The notes beneath the pieces are model-generated. The model was not told the DNA's origin and ran no database searches. It was given only the letters and a program-made list of their open reading frames with translations. Positions 8,240-16,402 of a DNA stretch of 49,121 nucleotides are shown one piece after another. Within the stretch, counting starts at the first letter, position 1; each line of letters begins with the position of its first letter. The stretch is from CALFMR01 sp035550595 (GTDB lineage: Bacteria > Acidobacteriota > Vicinamibacteria > Vicinamibacterales > SCN-69-37), in the NCBI GenBank assembly GCA_035550595.1, contig DASZOV010000041.1:1-49121 (forward strand). Direction: 5' to 3'. A program made the position numbers and the translations under genes.

Positions 8240-10752
8240 TGACCGCGACCTGGCTCGCGGCGCCCGTGATCGCGTATCTGCCGGGCGCGGTCGCCTTCCG
8301 CCTGCCGTGGTTCGCTCGCCCGCGCCGCGCCGCGCTCGCCGCCGACGAGCGCGCCTTCTGGGCCATCATCCTCAGCGTCGCCTGGTCGCTCGTCGTCGTC
8401 CTCGCGCTCGCGGGCGTTGGCCGCTATACGTTCGATCGCCTCGTCGGCATCGACGTCGGCGTCTCGATCGTCGGCGTCCTCGGCTGGCGCGGCCGCCTCC
8501 ACTACACGCCCGACGAGCACGCGCCGCGACCCTCCTGGTCCGTTGCCGTGCCGCTCGCGCTCATCGCGCTCGGCTGCTGGTTGTACTTCCCTGCGTCGGA
8601 GTACGTGCTCGGCGGCAAGGATCCCGGGACGTACCTCAACGAAGGGATTCAGATCGCGCAGCGCGGATCGCTCACGATCGACGAGCCGGTCATCGCCACC
8701 GTGCCCGAGCCCTATCGCGCGTTGTTCTTCCCGCCGACGCGCCGGCAGGAGGAGTACTACGGCCTGCGCTTCATGGGGTTCTTCATCCAGGATCCGGCGA
8801 TCGGCCGCACGATCGGTCAGTTCCCGCATCTGTTCCCCGCGTCGATCGCAATCGGCTACGGACTCCATGGCCTCACGGGCGCGCGCGACGCGACGGGCGT
8901 CTGGGCGATCCTCGGTCTTCTCGCCGTGTACTTCACGGTGACGCGTCTCTTCGGCCGCGCGGCTGGCGCGGCAACGGCCGCGCTCACGGGCCTCAACATC
9001 ATCGAGCTGTGGTTCGGCCGCTATCCGAACAGCGAAGTCGTCATGCAGGCGCTGCTGTTCGCGGCGATGCTCGCGTTCGCGCGGGCCGTCGAGGGCAGCC
9101 GCGTGTTCTTCGGCGTCGTCGCCGCGGGCCTGCTCGGGCTGATGATCTTCCTGCGCTACGAGATCGTGCTCGCATTTCTCGCGTTCGCGGCCGCCGCCAC
9201 GATCGTGCGCGCGACGCGCGACCGGATCGGGCCGGCGTTCTGGATCGCGCTCGCCGCCGGAGGCGCCATCGGGCTCTCGTACCTCAAAGGGCCGATGCGT
9301 GCGTACTCGGCCTATCCGCTCGGATTCACGCGTGCGGCCGGTGGATGGTGGCTGGCCGCCGCGCTCGTCGTCGTCGCCTGGGGCGTACGACGCCTGCTCC
9401 GGCGCGAGGCCGTGGCGAACGTCGTCCGGCGGTTGGTGCCGCCCGCGCTTGCCGTCAGTCTCGCCGCCCTCGCGATCTACGCGTATTTCTTTCGCGAACC
9501 CGGCGGACGACTGGCGCTCGGCGACGCGATGGCCTTTCGCACGTTCGGCTGGTATCTCTCGCCCGCCGTGCTCGGTGTCGCCAGCGCCGCGGGCACGATC
9601 GTGATCGCGCTCTGCTTCTGGCGCGATCCGGTCTTCTTCCTCACGTTCACGGTCTTCAGCGTCTTCTTCTTCTACAAGACGCGCATCGTGCCTGAGCACT
9701 TCTGGACTGCGCGCCGCTTCCTGGCGGTCGCGCTGCCAGGCACGCTGATGTTCATCGCGGTGGCCGGTGCGTGGATCGCCAACAGAATCACGGGCGCCAC
9801 GCCACTCGGCGGCCGTGCGCGCGCGACCATCGGTGCCGTCATCTTGACCACACTCGTCGCGCCGGTCGCCGTCATCTTCTGGCGCGCGGACGCGCCCGTG
9901 CGTCATCACGTCGAGTACGCGGGCCTCATCGGCCATCTCGAGTCGCTCGCCGCACGCATCGGGCCGCGCGATCTGCTCCTCGTCGAATCGCGCAACGCAG
10001 GATCCGATTTGCATACGATCGCCGTTCCGCTGGCCTACATCTACGCACGACAGGTGCTCGTGCTCGATTCGGCGACGCCGGCCAAGCAGATGCTCGACGG
10101 CTTCGTGTCCTGGGCGGAAACGCACTACGACCGCGTGCTGTTCCTCGGAGGCGGCGGCACGGATCTGCTCAGCCGCCGATTGCTCGCCTCACCTCTCGCA
10201 AGCGGCGCGTTCCACGTGCCGGAGTACGACTCGCCGATGAACGCCTATCCCTCCGGCGTGCGCCGCAAGGACTTCGAGTACGGCCTCTATCGATTGACGA
10301 CCGGCGAACGTCCGGCGGCAGCAATGGTCGACCAGCGCGTCGGCGTGCTCGACGACCTCAACGTGGTCCGCTTCTACGCGAAAGAACGGCGGCCCGACAC
10401 GGGCGAACCGTTCCGGTGGAGCGGACGGCAGTCGTTCGTCCTGCTCGTCGGCATCAACGCCGATGCGCGCCGCGTGACCGTGTGGATGAGCAACGGCGGC
10501 CGTCCGGCCACGGCTCCGCCCGCAACCGTCGAGGTGGCGCTCGACGATCGCGTCATCGGAACGGCCACGCCGCGCGACGCGATCGAGCCGTTCACGTTCA
10601 CGCTGCCGGCCGATCTCGCCGCCGAAGCCGCCGCGCGGCCGACGCCCGCGCGCCTGCGCCTGCGCGTGCCGACGTGGAATCCCAAGGCACTCCTCGGCGT
10701 GGAGGACACGCGCGATCTCGGCGTGATCGTCACGCGCGTGGTCGTCGAATGA
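8239..10752 (+). CDS. Large GT-C-like integral membrane protein with C-terminal extracytoplasmic domain
   Basis: 837 residues from ATG 8239, one-base TGATG overlap. About 13 hydrophobic helices fill residues 1-550; the first long loop has GGKDPGTYLNEG (about 125-136), an acidic site in the place of the GT-C catalytic Asp. The last 270 residues are largely soluble, with a Gly-rich FLGGGGTDLLSRR stretch and a beta-rich tail. No named family is certain. It begins a run of four overlapping membrane-protein genes. Probable role: transfer of lipid-linked sugars outside the inner membrane (inference). Confidence 0.75.
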   Translation: MTATWLAAPVIAYLPGAVAFRLPWFARPRRAALAADERAFWAIILSVAWSLVVVLALAGVGRYTFDRLVGIDVGVSIVGVLGWRGRLHYTPDEHAPRPSWSVAVPLALIALGCWLYFPASEYVLGGKDPGTYLNEGIQIAQRGSLTIDEPVIATVPEPYRALFFPPTRRQEEYYGLRFMGFFIQDPAIGRTIGQFPHLFPASIAIGYGLHGLTGARDATGVWAILGLLAVYFTVTRLFGRAAGAATAALTGLNIIELWFGRYPNSEVVMQALLFAAMLAFARAVEGSRVFFGVVAAGLLGLMIFLRYEIVLAFLAFAAAATIVRATRDRIGPAFWIALAAGGAIGLSYLKGPMRAYSAYPLGFTRAAGGWWLAAALVVVAWGVRRLLRREAVANVVRRLVPPALAVSLAALAIYAYFFREPGGRLALGDAMAFRTFGWYLSPAVLGVASAAGTIVIALCFWRDPVFFLTFTVFSVFFFYKTRIVPEHFWTARRFLAVALPGTLMFIAVAGAWIANRITGATPLGGRARATIGAVILTTLVAPVAVIFWRADAPVRHHVEYAGLIGHLESLAARIGPRDLLLVESRNAGSDLHTIAVPLAYIYARQVLVLDSATPAKQMLDGFVSWAETHYDRVLFLGGGGTDLLSRRLLASPLASGAFHVPEYDSPMNAYPSGVRRKDFEYGLYRLTTGERPAAAMVDQRVGVLDDLNVVRFYAKERRPDTGEPFRWSGRQSFVLLVGINADARRVTVWMSNGGRPATAPPATVEVALDDRVIGTATPRDAIEPFTFTLPADLAAEAAARPTPARLRLRVPTWNPKALLGVEDTRDLGVIVTRVVVE

Positions 10753-12281
10753 CCGCGGTCGTCCCCGGATCGACGTCATCGAGACCGTCTGACGCGCGCG
10801 TCATTCGACGTCTGGCGATTCGGATTGGATGCGCGGTCTGGCCGGTCTACCTCGTCACCGCGAGCGGCACGCTCGGTACGGGCGATGCGGTCGCGATGTT
10901 CGACGAAGCCACATCGATCATCGCCACGCACTCGATGAACGTGCCCGCGACGCAGTCGCTCGAGGCCTGGCGCGGCGTCGACGGCCGCTACTACACGCCG
11001 TTCGGGATCGGTCAGGCGGTCTACGACATTCCCGTCATCCTCGCGGCGCGCGCGTTCGTTGCCGTCACGGGCCTGCACGTGGGCGCAGCCGACACGGTGC
11101 CCAAAGCGGCCGTGGCGCTGGCCACGACCGTGCCGGCCGCCGTTGCCGTCGCCGTCGGCTTCCTGCTCGCATGGCGGCTGTCGGACGACGTCGGGGCGAG
11201 CGTCGGCGTGGCGCTCGTTCTCGCGTTTGGCACGCTCATCTGGCCCTACGCGCGCTTCGGCTTCAACGCCGCGCTCACGACGGCGGCGCTGACTGGCGGC
11301 GTCTACGGCATCGGCGCCGGCGCGCTGGACGGTCGCGCGCGGTTGCTCGTCGCCGGTGGCGCGCTTCTGGGTTTCGCGCTGCTGACGCGCCACGAGATGA
11401 TCCTGGCCGCGACGGTTGCCCTCGTCTGGCTGGCCGTTGCCGTCAGGAACCGGCCTCGACGCTGGCGACTCATGGCCGCGGCGAGTATCGGACCGCTCGC
11501 CGCCGTCGTCGTGTGGCTCGTCATCAACGCCGCGAGGTTCGGCGATCCCCTTGCGACCGGTCATCGTCCGGCCTTCGGCGGTGCGGGTCTCGTCGCGTTT
11601 CTCATCTCGCCGTCGGGATCGATCGTGCTGTTTTCGCCGGCGGTCCTTCTCGCGTTTGGCTTCCTCACGCGACGCTGCCGACGCAGCGGCCTCTCGATCC
11701 TCCTGCTCGGCGTCGTGACGACGATGTTCGTGTTTTACGGGACGCTGGCCGACTGGCTGGGCACGCGCTCGTACGGGCCGCGGTATCTCGTGCCGCTCGT
11801 GCCCCTGCTCGTGGCGCCGGGCGCCGCCTGGTGGGCGCAGTCGCGTCGTCGAACCACGCGCACGGCGCTCGCCGTGCTCTGCGCGGTGAGCGTCCTCGTG
11901 CAGATCCCTGCGGTCGCCATCAACTTCGCGCGCGCCGGCATTGCCGCAGGTCAGCCGCCGCAATCGGCGCGACGTGACGTCTGGCAATGGTCGCCGCTCG
12001 TGCTGAATACGCGTGCCGCGGTCGAAGACGTACCCGACAACGTCCGGCTGCTGGCCACAGGGACACAGCCGACCGTCGTCGAAGACGGCGGCGCGACACT
12101 CGACGACCGCGTACCGTTCAGCCTCGATTTCTGGTGGCTGTATCTCTATTACCTCGGCGTCATCTCGCGCGCTGGAGCGCTCGTACTGGCCGGTACGCCG
12201 CTCGTCCTCGCGGCCTGGCTCCTTCGCGACGTCGTGGCCGAGACGTGGCGATTGGCGAACGGGCGCGAGGTGACGGCATGA
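10749..12281 (+). CDS. GT-C-like integral membrane protein, paralogue of the gene at 13642
   Basis: 510 residues from ATG 10749 (ATGA overlap). About 11 hydrophobic helices. GDAVAMFDEATSII in the first loop carries acidic residues suited to GT-C catalysis; GRYYTPFGIG, IWPYARFGFN, LLTRHEM and the C-terminal PFSLDFWWLYLYYL are all matched in the protein at 13642. The two are thus clear paralogues with one different membrane gene between them. Function not established; a polyprenyl-phosphate-sugar-dependent transferase is the likely class. Confidence 0.78.
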   Translation: MTAVVPGSTSSRPSDARVIRRLAIRIGCAVWPVYLVTASGTLGTGDAVAMFDEATSIIATHSMNVPATQSLEAWRGVDGRYYTPFGIGQAVYDIPVILAARAFVAVTGLHVGAADTVPKAAVALATTVPAAVAVAVGFLLAWRLSDDVGASVGVALVLAFGTLIWPYARFGFNAALTTAALTGGVYGIGAGALDGRARLLVAGGALLGFALLTRHEMILAATVALVWLAVAVRNRPRRWRLMAAASIGPLAAVVVWLVINAARFGDPLATGHRPAFGGAGLVAFLISPSGSIVLFSPAVLLAFGFLTRRCRRSGLSILLLGVVTTMFVFYGTLADWLGTRSYGPRYLVPLVPLLVAPGAAWWAQSRRRTTRTALAVLCAVSVLVQIPAVAINFARAGIAAGQPPQSARRDVWQWSPLVLNTRAAVEDVPDNVRLLATGTQPTVVEDGGATLDDRVPFSLDFWWLYLYYLGVISRAGALVLAGTPLVLAAWLLRDVVAETWRLANGREVTA

Positions 12282-13654
12282 CGGCCGTGCGCCTTGGCCG
12301 CGCGGCGCGGCTCGCAGTCGATCGCTTCGAACGCCTGATCGTCGTCATCGGCGCCGTGATGCTCGTCGTCTACCTGGCCGCGGTGCTGCTCTTTCCGAAA
12401 GCCGACGGCCGCATCATCTTCGGCGACGCGACGCACCACTTCGTCCAGCTCCGCTCGCTCGTCTTCGACCACGACCTGAACTTCCGCAACGACTACGTGC
12501 GCATCTATCACCTGCGCGGCGGCGAGCGCGGACTCGAGTGGGTCTTCACTGATCTCACCGCGACCGGGCACGTGCGCAACTACATGCCCATCGGCCCGGC
12601 GCTGCTCTGGGCGCCGCTTTATTTGCTCGTCGCGGCCGTGGAAACGGTACGCGCGTGGATGGGACTCGGGATACCGCCCGACGGCTTCGGCCGCGCGTTC
12701 CAGCTCGTCCCTGGCGTGACCGGCATTCTCGCCGCGACAGCCGCCGCGTGGATCGCCTTCCGTCTCGCGGCGCGCTTCACCGATCGCGCGTCGGCTGCGA
12801 CAGCAACCGCCGGCATCTGGCTCGGCTCGCACGCGCTCTACTACTCGCTCGTCTCGCCGTCGTACTCGCACGCCGCGTCGATGTTCACGGGCGCCCTGTT
12901 CTTCGCTGCCTGGCTGGCAACGCGCGATCGGCCCGGCGTCTGGCGCGCCGCGCTGTGGGGTGCGCTCGCGGGCGCGTCGGCGCTCATGCGCTGGCAGGAC
13001 GCCGTGTTCGTCGTCGTCCCGCTCGTCGAGATCGCGCGCTGGCCGACCGGCTGGCGCACGAAGCTCGCGGGCGCGGCCGCCATGAGCGCGGCGTGGCTCG
13101 TCGTCTTCTCGCCGCAGATGGTCGTCTGGGACGTGCTCTACGGCCAGCCGTTCGCGCTGCCGCAGGGCCCGTCGTTCATGCGATGGACCGCGCCGCACCT
13201 CGCGGCCGTGCTCGTCTCCGACAACCACGGGCTCTTCACCTGGACGCCGATCATCGTCCTCGCCGTCGCCGGTCTCGTGACGTTCGCACGGCGCCTTCCG
13301 GCCGCGGCGCTGCCGCTCGCCGCCGTGCTGCTCGTCTCGTGGTACGTGAACGCCGCCGTCGCCGATTGGTGGGCAGGTGAAGCCTTCGGCGCGCGGCGAT
13401 TCCTTTCGCTTTTTCCGCTGTTCGTGCTGGGCTTGGCGGTCTGGCTGCAGCCGCGGCAGTCGGACGCGCCAATACGTCCCTGGCGCCTGGCGGTCGTCGC
13501 TGGCCTCGTGGTCGCCAACGGGTTGCTGCTCGTACAATACGAGGCCTTCATGAAGGGACTCACCACGCTGGCGCCCTACCCGCGCGAGTGGTTCGACATG
13601 TGGCTGGCGCGCTTCATCGTGCCATTCCGCCTGCTCGCGTCATGGCGCCCGTAG
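12278..13654 (+). CDS. GT-C-like integral membrane protein
   Basis: 458 residues from ATG 12278 (ATGA overlap with the previous gene). About ten helices, with FGDATHHFVQLRSLVFD in the first loop as possible acidic active-site segment, YMPIGPALLWAPLYLL, SPSYSHAASMFTGALFF and ALMRWQDAVF. The plan resembles its two neighbours (10749 and 13642) but identity is low, so it may be an older duplicate. It ends 13 bases inside the next gene. Substrate unknown. Confidence 0.78.
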   Translation: MTAVRLGRAARLAVDRFERLIVVIGAVMLVVYLAAVLLFPKADGRIIFGDATHHFVQLRSLVFDHDLNFRNDYVRIYHLRGGERGLEWVFTDLTATGHVRNYMPIGPALLWAPLYLLVAAVETVRAWMGLGIPPDGFGRAFQLVPGVTGILAATAAAWIAFRLAARFTDRASAATATAGIWLGSHALYYSLVSPSYSHAASMFTGALFFAAWLATRDRPGVWRAALWGALAGASALMRWQDAVFVVVPLVEIARWPTGWRTKLAGAAAMSAAWLVVFSPQMVVWDVLYGQPFALPQGPSFMRWTAPHLAAVLVSDNHGLFTWTPIIVLAVAGLVTFARRLPAAALPLAAVLLVSWYVNAAVADWWAGEAFGARRFLSLFPLFVLGLAVWLQPRQSDAPIRPWRLAVVAGLVVANGLLLVQYEAFMKGLTTLAPYPREWFDMWLARFIVPFRLLASWRP

Positions 13655-15192
13655 CGCCGGCGTCCGACCGGCGGATCCGCGCGGTGGGCTGGTGGCTCTT
13701 CGCGCTCGCGCTCGGCGTCTATCTCGTCACCGCGGGCGGCAGTCTGACCTCGACCGACGCCGTCGTCACCTTCGACGTCACCGAGAACCTGATCGATCAC
13801 GGATCGGTCGCCATGTCGGGCAACCTGCTCGGCATGGACGCGCACCGCGGGCGCGATGGCCGCTACTACTCGCCGTTCGGCATCGTGCAGTCGCTCTACA
13901 ACGTCCCGTTCGATCTGGCGGGACGCGCGGTCGTCGCGGCAACGGGCCTGCGTGCCGGCAAGTCGACGACGATCCGGAAGGCAGCCGTCGCGCTCGGCCA
14001 GACGCTCGTCGTCGCGGTGATCATCTGGCAGATCTTCCGGCTGAGTCTTTTCGTCACGGGCGATCTCACGGCCGCTACGCTGGCGAGCGTGACGATGGCG
14101 TTCGGCAGTCTCTTGTGGCCGTACGCGCGCTTCGGCTTCAACCAGCCGCTCGCCACGCTCACATTGCTCGCGGCGGTCATCGATGCCCTGACAGCGGTGC
14201 GACAACGCCTGCCGTGGCGGGCCGCACGCGCAGGCCTGTGGCTCAGTCTGTCGCTCCTGACGCGACACGAAATGGGATTGGCCGCGGTGCCGCTCACGCT
14301 CTGGCTCGCGTTCGGAGACGACGGCGCGCTCAGCACACGCCGGCGTGAGCTTCTGGGATTCGTCGGCGTGTTCTGCGCCGGCATCGCCGTGTGGCTGATC
14401 TACAACGCCGTGCGATTCGGCAATCCGCTCGACTCGGGTTTCCTGCGCGATCGCGTCCCCGGATTCGGAAGTCCCATCCTGCAGGGATTGATGGGCCTGC
14501 TCTTCAGCCCGGCCGCGTCGATTTTCCTGTACTCGCCGGTCGTGATCTTCGGCCTCGCCGGTCTCGTGATGCTGATGAAGCGCGACCGTTCGGTCGCCGT
14601 GCTCCTGGCGTCGCTGCCGGTTCTGTTCCTTCTTCTCTACGCGACGCTCGGCAACTGGATCGGCGGCCGCTCGTACGGCGGACGATATCTCGTCGTCGTG
14701 CTGCCATATCTCGGCGTGGGATGGGCCGCGCTCCTCGCCGCGCAAACGAGTCGCACGCGACGCCGCCTCGCCACGGCGCTCATCGTCGTCGGCATCGTCG
14801 TGCAGATCCCGGGCGTGTTCGTCGACTACGCGAAAGTCAGTCAGGCGGCGACGGCCGCCGAGCCTGGCACGTCGGCGCAGCAAGAACGTTGGAGCTGGGA
14901 CTCGGCGCCGATCGTCCGCAACGCACGCGCGCTCACCGGCATGCTGCCTGAGAACATGGACTACGTCCTCGACCGCGCGCCGAGCCCGGACGTTCCCACG
15001 CTGGCGCTCGACGACGACCGGGGATTCTCGCAGCGGTTTTCGTTCAGCCTCGACTTCTGGTGGATGTATCTCTTCTACCTGCGGGTCGTGCCGCGCGCCG
15101 TGCTGTTCGTCGTGATTCCGATATTCGCCCTCTGGACGATCACGACGGCCCGGAAGCTCGCGACTTCCCTTCGCCGCGCGAACGCCGGATGA
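13642..15192 (+). CDS. GT-C-like integral membrane protein, paralogue of the gene at 10749
   Basis: 516 residues from ATG 13642. The start gives MAPVAPASDRRIRAVGWWLF, just before the first helix; an upstream in-frame start would lie deeper in the previous gene. Shared blocks with the 10749 product: VYLVTA near the N-terminus, DAV..FD in the first loop, GRYYSPFGI, LWPYARFGFN, LLTRHEM and FSLDFWWMYLFYL near the end. Likely the same reaction class with a different sugar or acceptor (inference). Confidence 0.8.
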   Translation: MAPVAPASDRRIRAVGWWLFALALGVYLVTAGGSLTSTDAVVTFDVTENLIDHGSVAMSGNLLGMDAHRGRDGRYYSPFGIVQSLYNVPFDLAGRAVVAATGLRAGKSTTIRKAAVALGQTLVVAVIIWQIFRLSLFVTGDLTAATLASVTMAFGSLLWPYARFGFNQPLATLTLLAAVIDALTAVRQRLPWRAARAGLWLSLSLLTRHEMGLAAVPLTLWLAFGDDGALSTRRRELLGFVGVFCAGIAVWLIYNAVRFGNPLDSGFLRDRVPGFGSPILQGLMGLLFSPAASIFLYSPVVIFGLAGLVMLMKRDRSVAVLLASLPVLFLLLYATLGNWIGGRSYGGRYLVVVLPYLGVGWAALLAAQTSRTRRRLATALIVVGIVVQIPGVFVDYAKVSQAATAAEPGTSAQQERWSWDSAPIVRNARALTGMLPENMDYVLDRAPSPDVPTLALDDDRGFSQRFSFSLDFWWMYLFYLRVVPRAVLFVVIPIFALWTITTARKLATSLRRANAG

Positions 15193-15223
15193 TGGAGCCT
15201 GCCGGCCACGCGCCGCGCGCCTG

Positions 15224-16402
15224 ATGCCGCACGCTCTGCAGATTCCCAACGCGCGCGAACGATGGATGGTCCGCCTGGCGGACCTCGCCACCGCGCCGCT
15301 CGCCTGGCGCCGCCCGCGCCAGGCGAGCGGCGCCGTCGCTCGCGTCCTGCTCCTCCGCCTCGAGCGCATCGGCGATCTCGTCATGACGCGTGACGCGATC
15401 GCCGATGCCCGCGAGGCGTGGCCCGGCGCAGAGATCGACGTGGCGGTGGGCGCGTGGAACGCGCCCATCGCCGCGCTGCTCGCCGGCGTCACGCGCGTCG
15501 AGATCCTCACCGTGCCCTGGCTCGCCCGCGACGGCCAGGCCGACGCGTGGCCGTCGCTCGTCGCCAAGGCGCGCGCCTGGCGCGTGCGCCGCTACGACGT
15601 CGTCGTCAACTTCGAGCCGGACGTCCGCAGCAACTTTCTCGCGTGGCTCTCGGGCGCGCCGCGCCGCGTCGGCTACGGCACGGGCGGCGGCGGTGCATTC
15701 CTCACCGACGCGGCTGACTACACACCAACTGATCACGTGTCGGTGAACGCGTGTCGACTGGTCGCCCGCGCCGCGGGCCGGCCCGCCGGGCCGGCCCCGG
15801 CGGCGCGGACGACGACGCTGATGCTGCCGGCTGACGCCGTCCGGCGAGCGCGCGCGCTCGTCGGCGGCGCCAGCCGGCCGCTCGTCGGCATCCACGCGAG
15901 CGGCGGACGGCCGTCGAAGCAGTGGCACCTGGACCGGTTCGCGGCCGCCGCGCGCGCGATCGTGCGCGCGCGCGGCGGCACGGTCGTCCTCACCGGCACG
16001 GACGCCGACCGGCCGCTGGTCGACGAAGTCCGTGCTGGCCTCGTCGACGTGCCGGTGATAGACGCGGCCGGCGCGCTCGATCTCCCATCGCTCGCCGCGC
16101 TCCTCGCGGAGCTCGACGTGCTCGTCACCGGCGACACCGGTCCCATGCACCTTGCCGCCGCCGTCGACACGCCCGTCGTCGCGCTCTTCGGTCCGTCCGA
16201 TCCGGCGCGCTACGGCCCGCGCGCGCGCGATGAGCGCATCCTCCGCGTCGATCTTCCGTGCAGTCCGTGCGGTCTCGTGCGCCTGCCGCCCGAACGTTGC
16301 CGCGGCCACGTGCCCGAATGTCTCGATCGCATCGGCGTCGACGACGTTGCCGCTGCCGCCATCGCGCTTCTCGACGAGGCTCGTCAGGAGTCACGCTCCT
16401 AG
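15224..16402 (+). CDS. GT9 family glycosyltransferase (ADP-heptose:LPS heptosyltransferase-like)
   Basis: 392 residues. VLLLRLERIGDLVMT (about 43-57) is the GT9 N-domain signature, and GIHASGGRPSKQWHLDRFAA plus VTGDTGPMHLAAAVDTPVVA with ALFGPSDPARYGP are the C-domain nucleotide-sugar site. Residues 1-40 are an extra N-terminal arm encoded partly by an 18-bp hairpin (15293-15333). An internal Pro/Ala/Gly linker is encoded by a doubled palindrome at 15775-15797. Cytoplasmic, transfers heptose or a related sugar to a lipid core; substrate not proven. An in-frame ATG at 15263 is an alternative start. Confidence 0.9.
   Translation: MPHALQIPNARERWMVRLADLATAPLAWRRPRQASGAVARVLLLRLERIGDLVMTRDAIADAREAWPGAEIDVAVGAWNAPIAALLAGVTRVEILTVPWLARDGQADAWPSLVAKARAWRVRRYDVVVNFEPDVRSNFLAWLSGAPRRVGYGTGGGGAFLTDAADYTPTDHVSVNACRLVARAAGRPAGPAPAARTTTLMLPADAVRRARALVGGASRPLVGIHASGGRPSKQWHLDRFAAAARAIVRARGGTVVLTGTDADRPLVDEVRAGLVDVPVIDAAGALDLPSLAALLAELDVLVTGDTGPMHLAAAVDTPVVALFGPSDPARYGPRARDERILRVDLPCSPCGLVRLPPERCRGHVPECLDRIGVDDVAAAAIALLDEARQESRS
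15293..15333 (+). repeat. Perfect 18-bp inverted repeat (5-base loop) inside the GT9 gene
   Basis: The left arm 15293-15310 and right arm 15316-15333 are perfect reverse complements with loop CGCCC. It is read through as the segment around APLAWRRPRQASGAV before the GT9 domain. No T-run follows, so it is not an intrinsic terminator. Confidence 0.8.
15775..15797 (+). repeat. Doubled 10-bp palindrome GGGCCGGCCC
   Basis: Two copies of the self-complementary GGGCCGGCCC (15775-15784 and 15788-15797) are three bases apart inside the GT9 gene, encoding a Gly/Pro/Ala linker between the two GT-B domains. May be no more than GC-rich linker coding. Confidence 0.6.

Noticed and set aside
8047..10125. 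A long open frame on the minus strand opposite the 837-residue membrane protein
   Set aside because: Its product is Arg/Glu/Asp-rich low-complexity text, the usual antisense shadow of a GC-rich membrane gene; no motif, no ribosome site.
13576..15567. Long minus-strand open frame opposite two glycan genes
   Set aside because: Crosses two well-supported plus-strand genes and has shadow composition.
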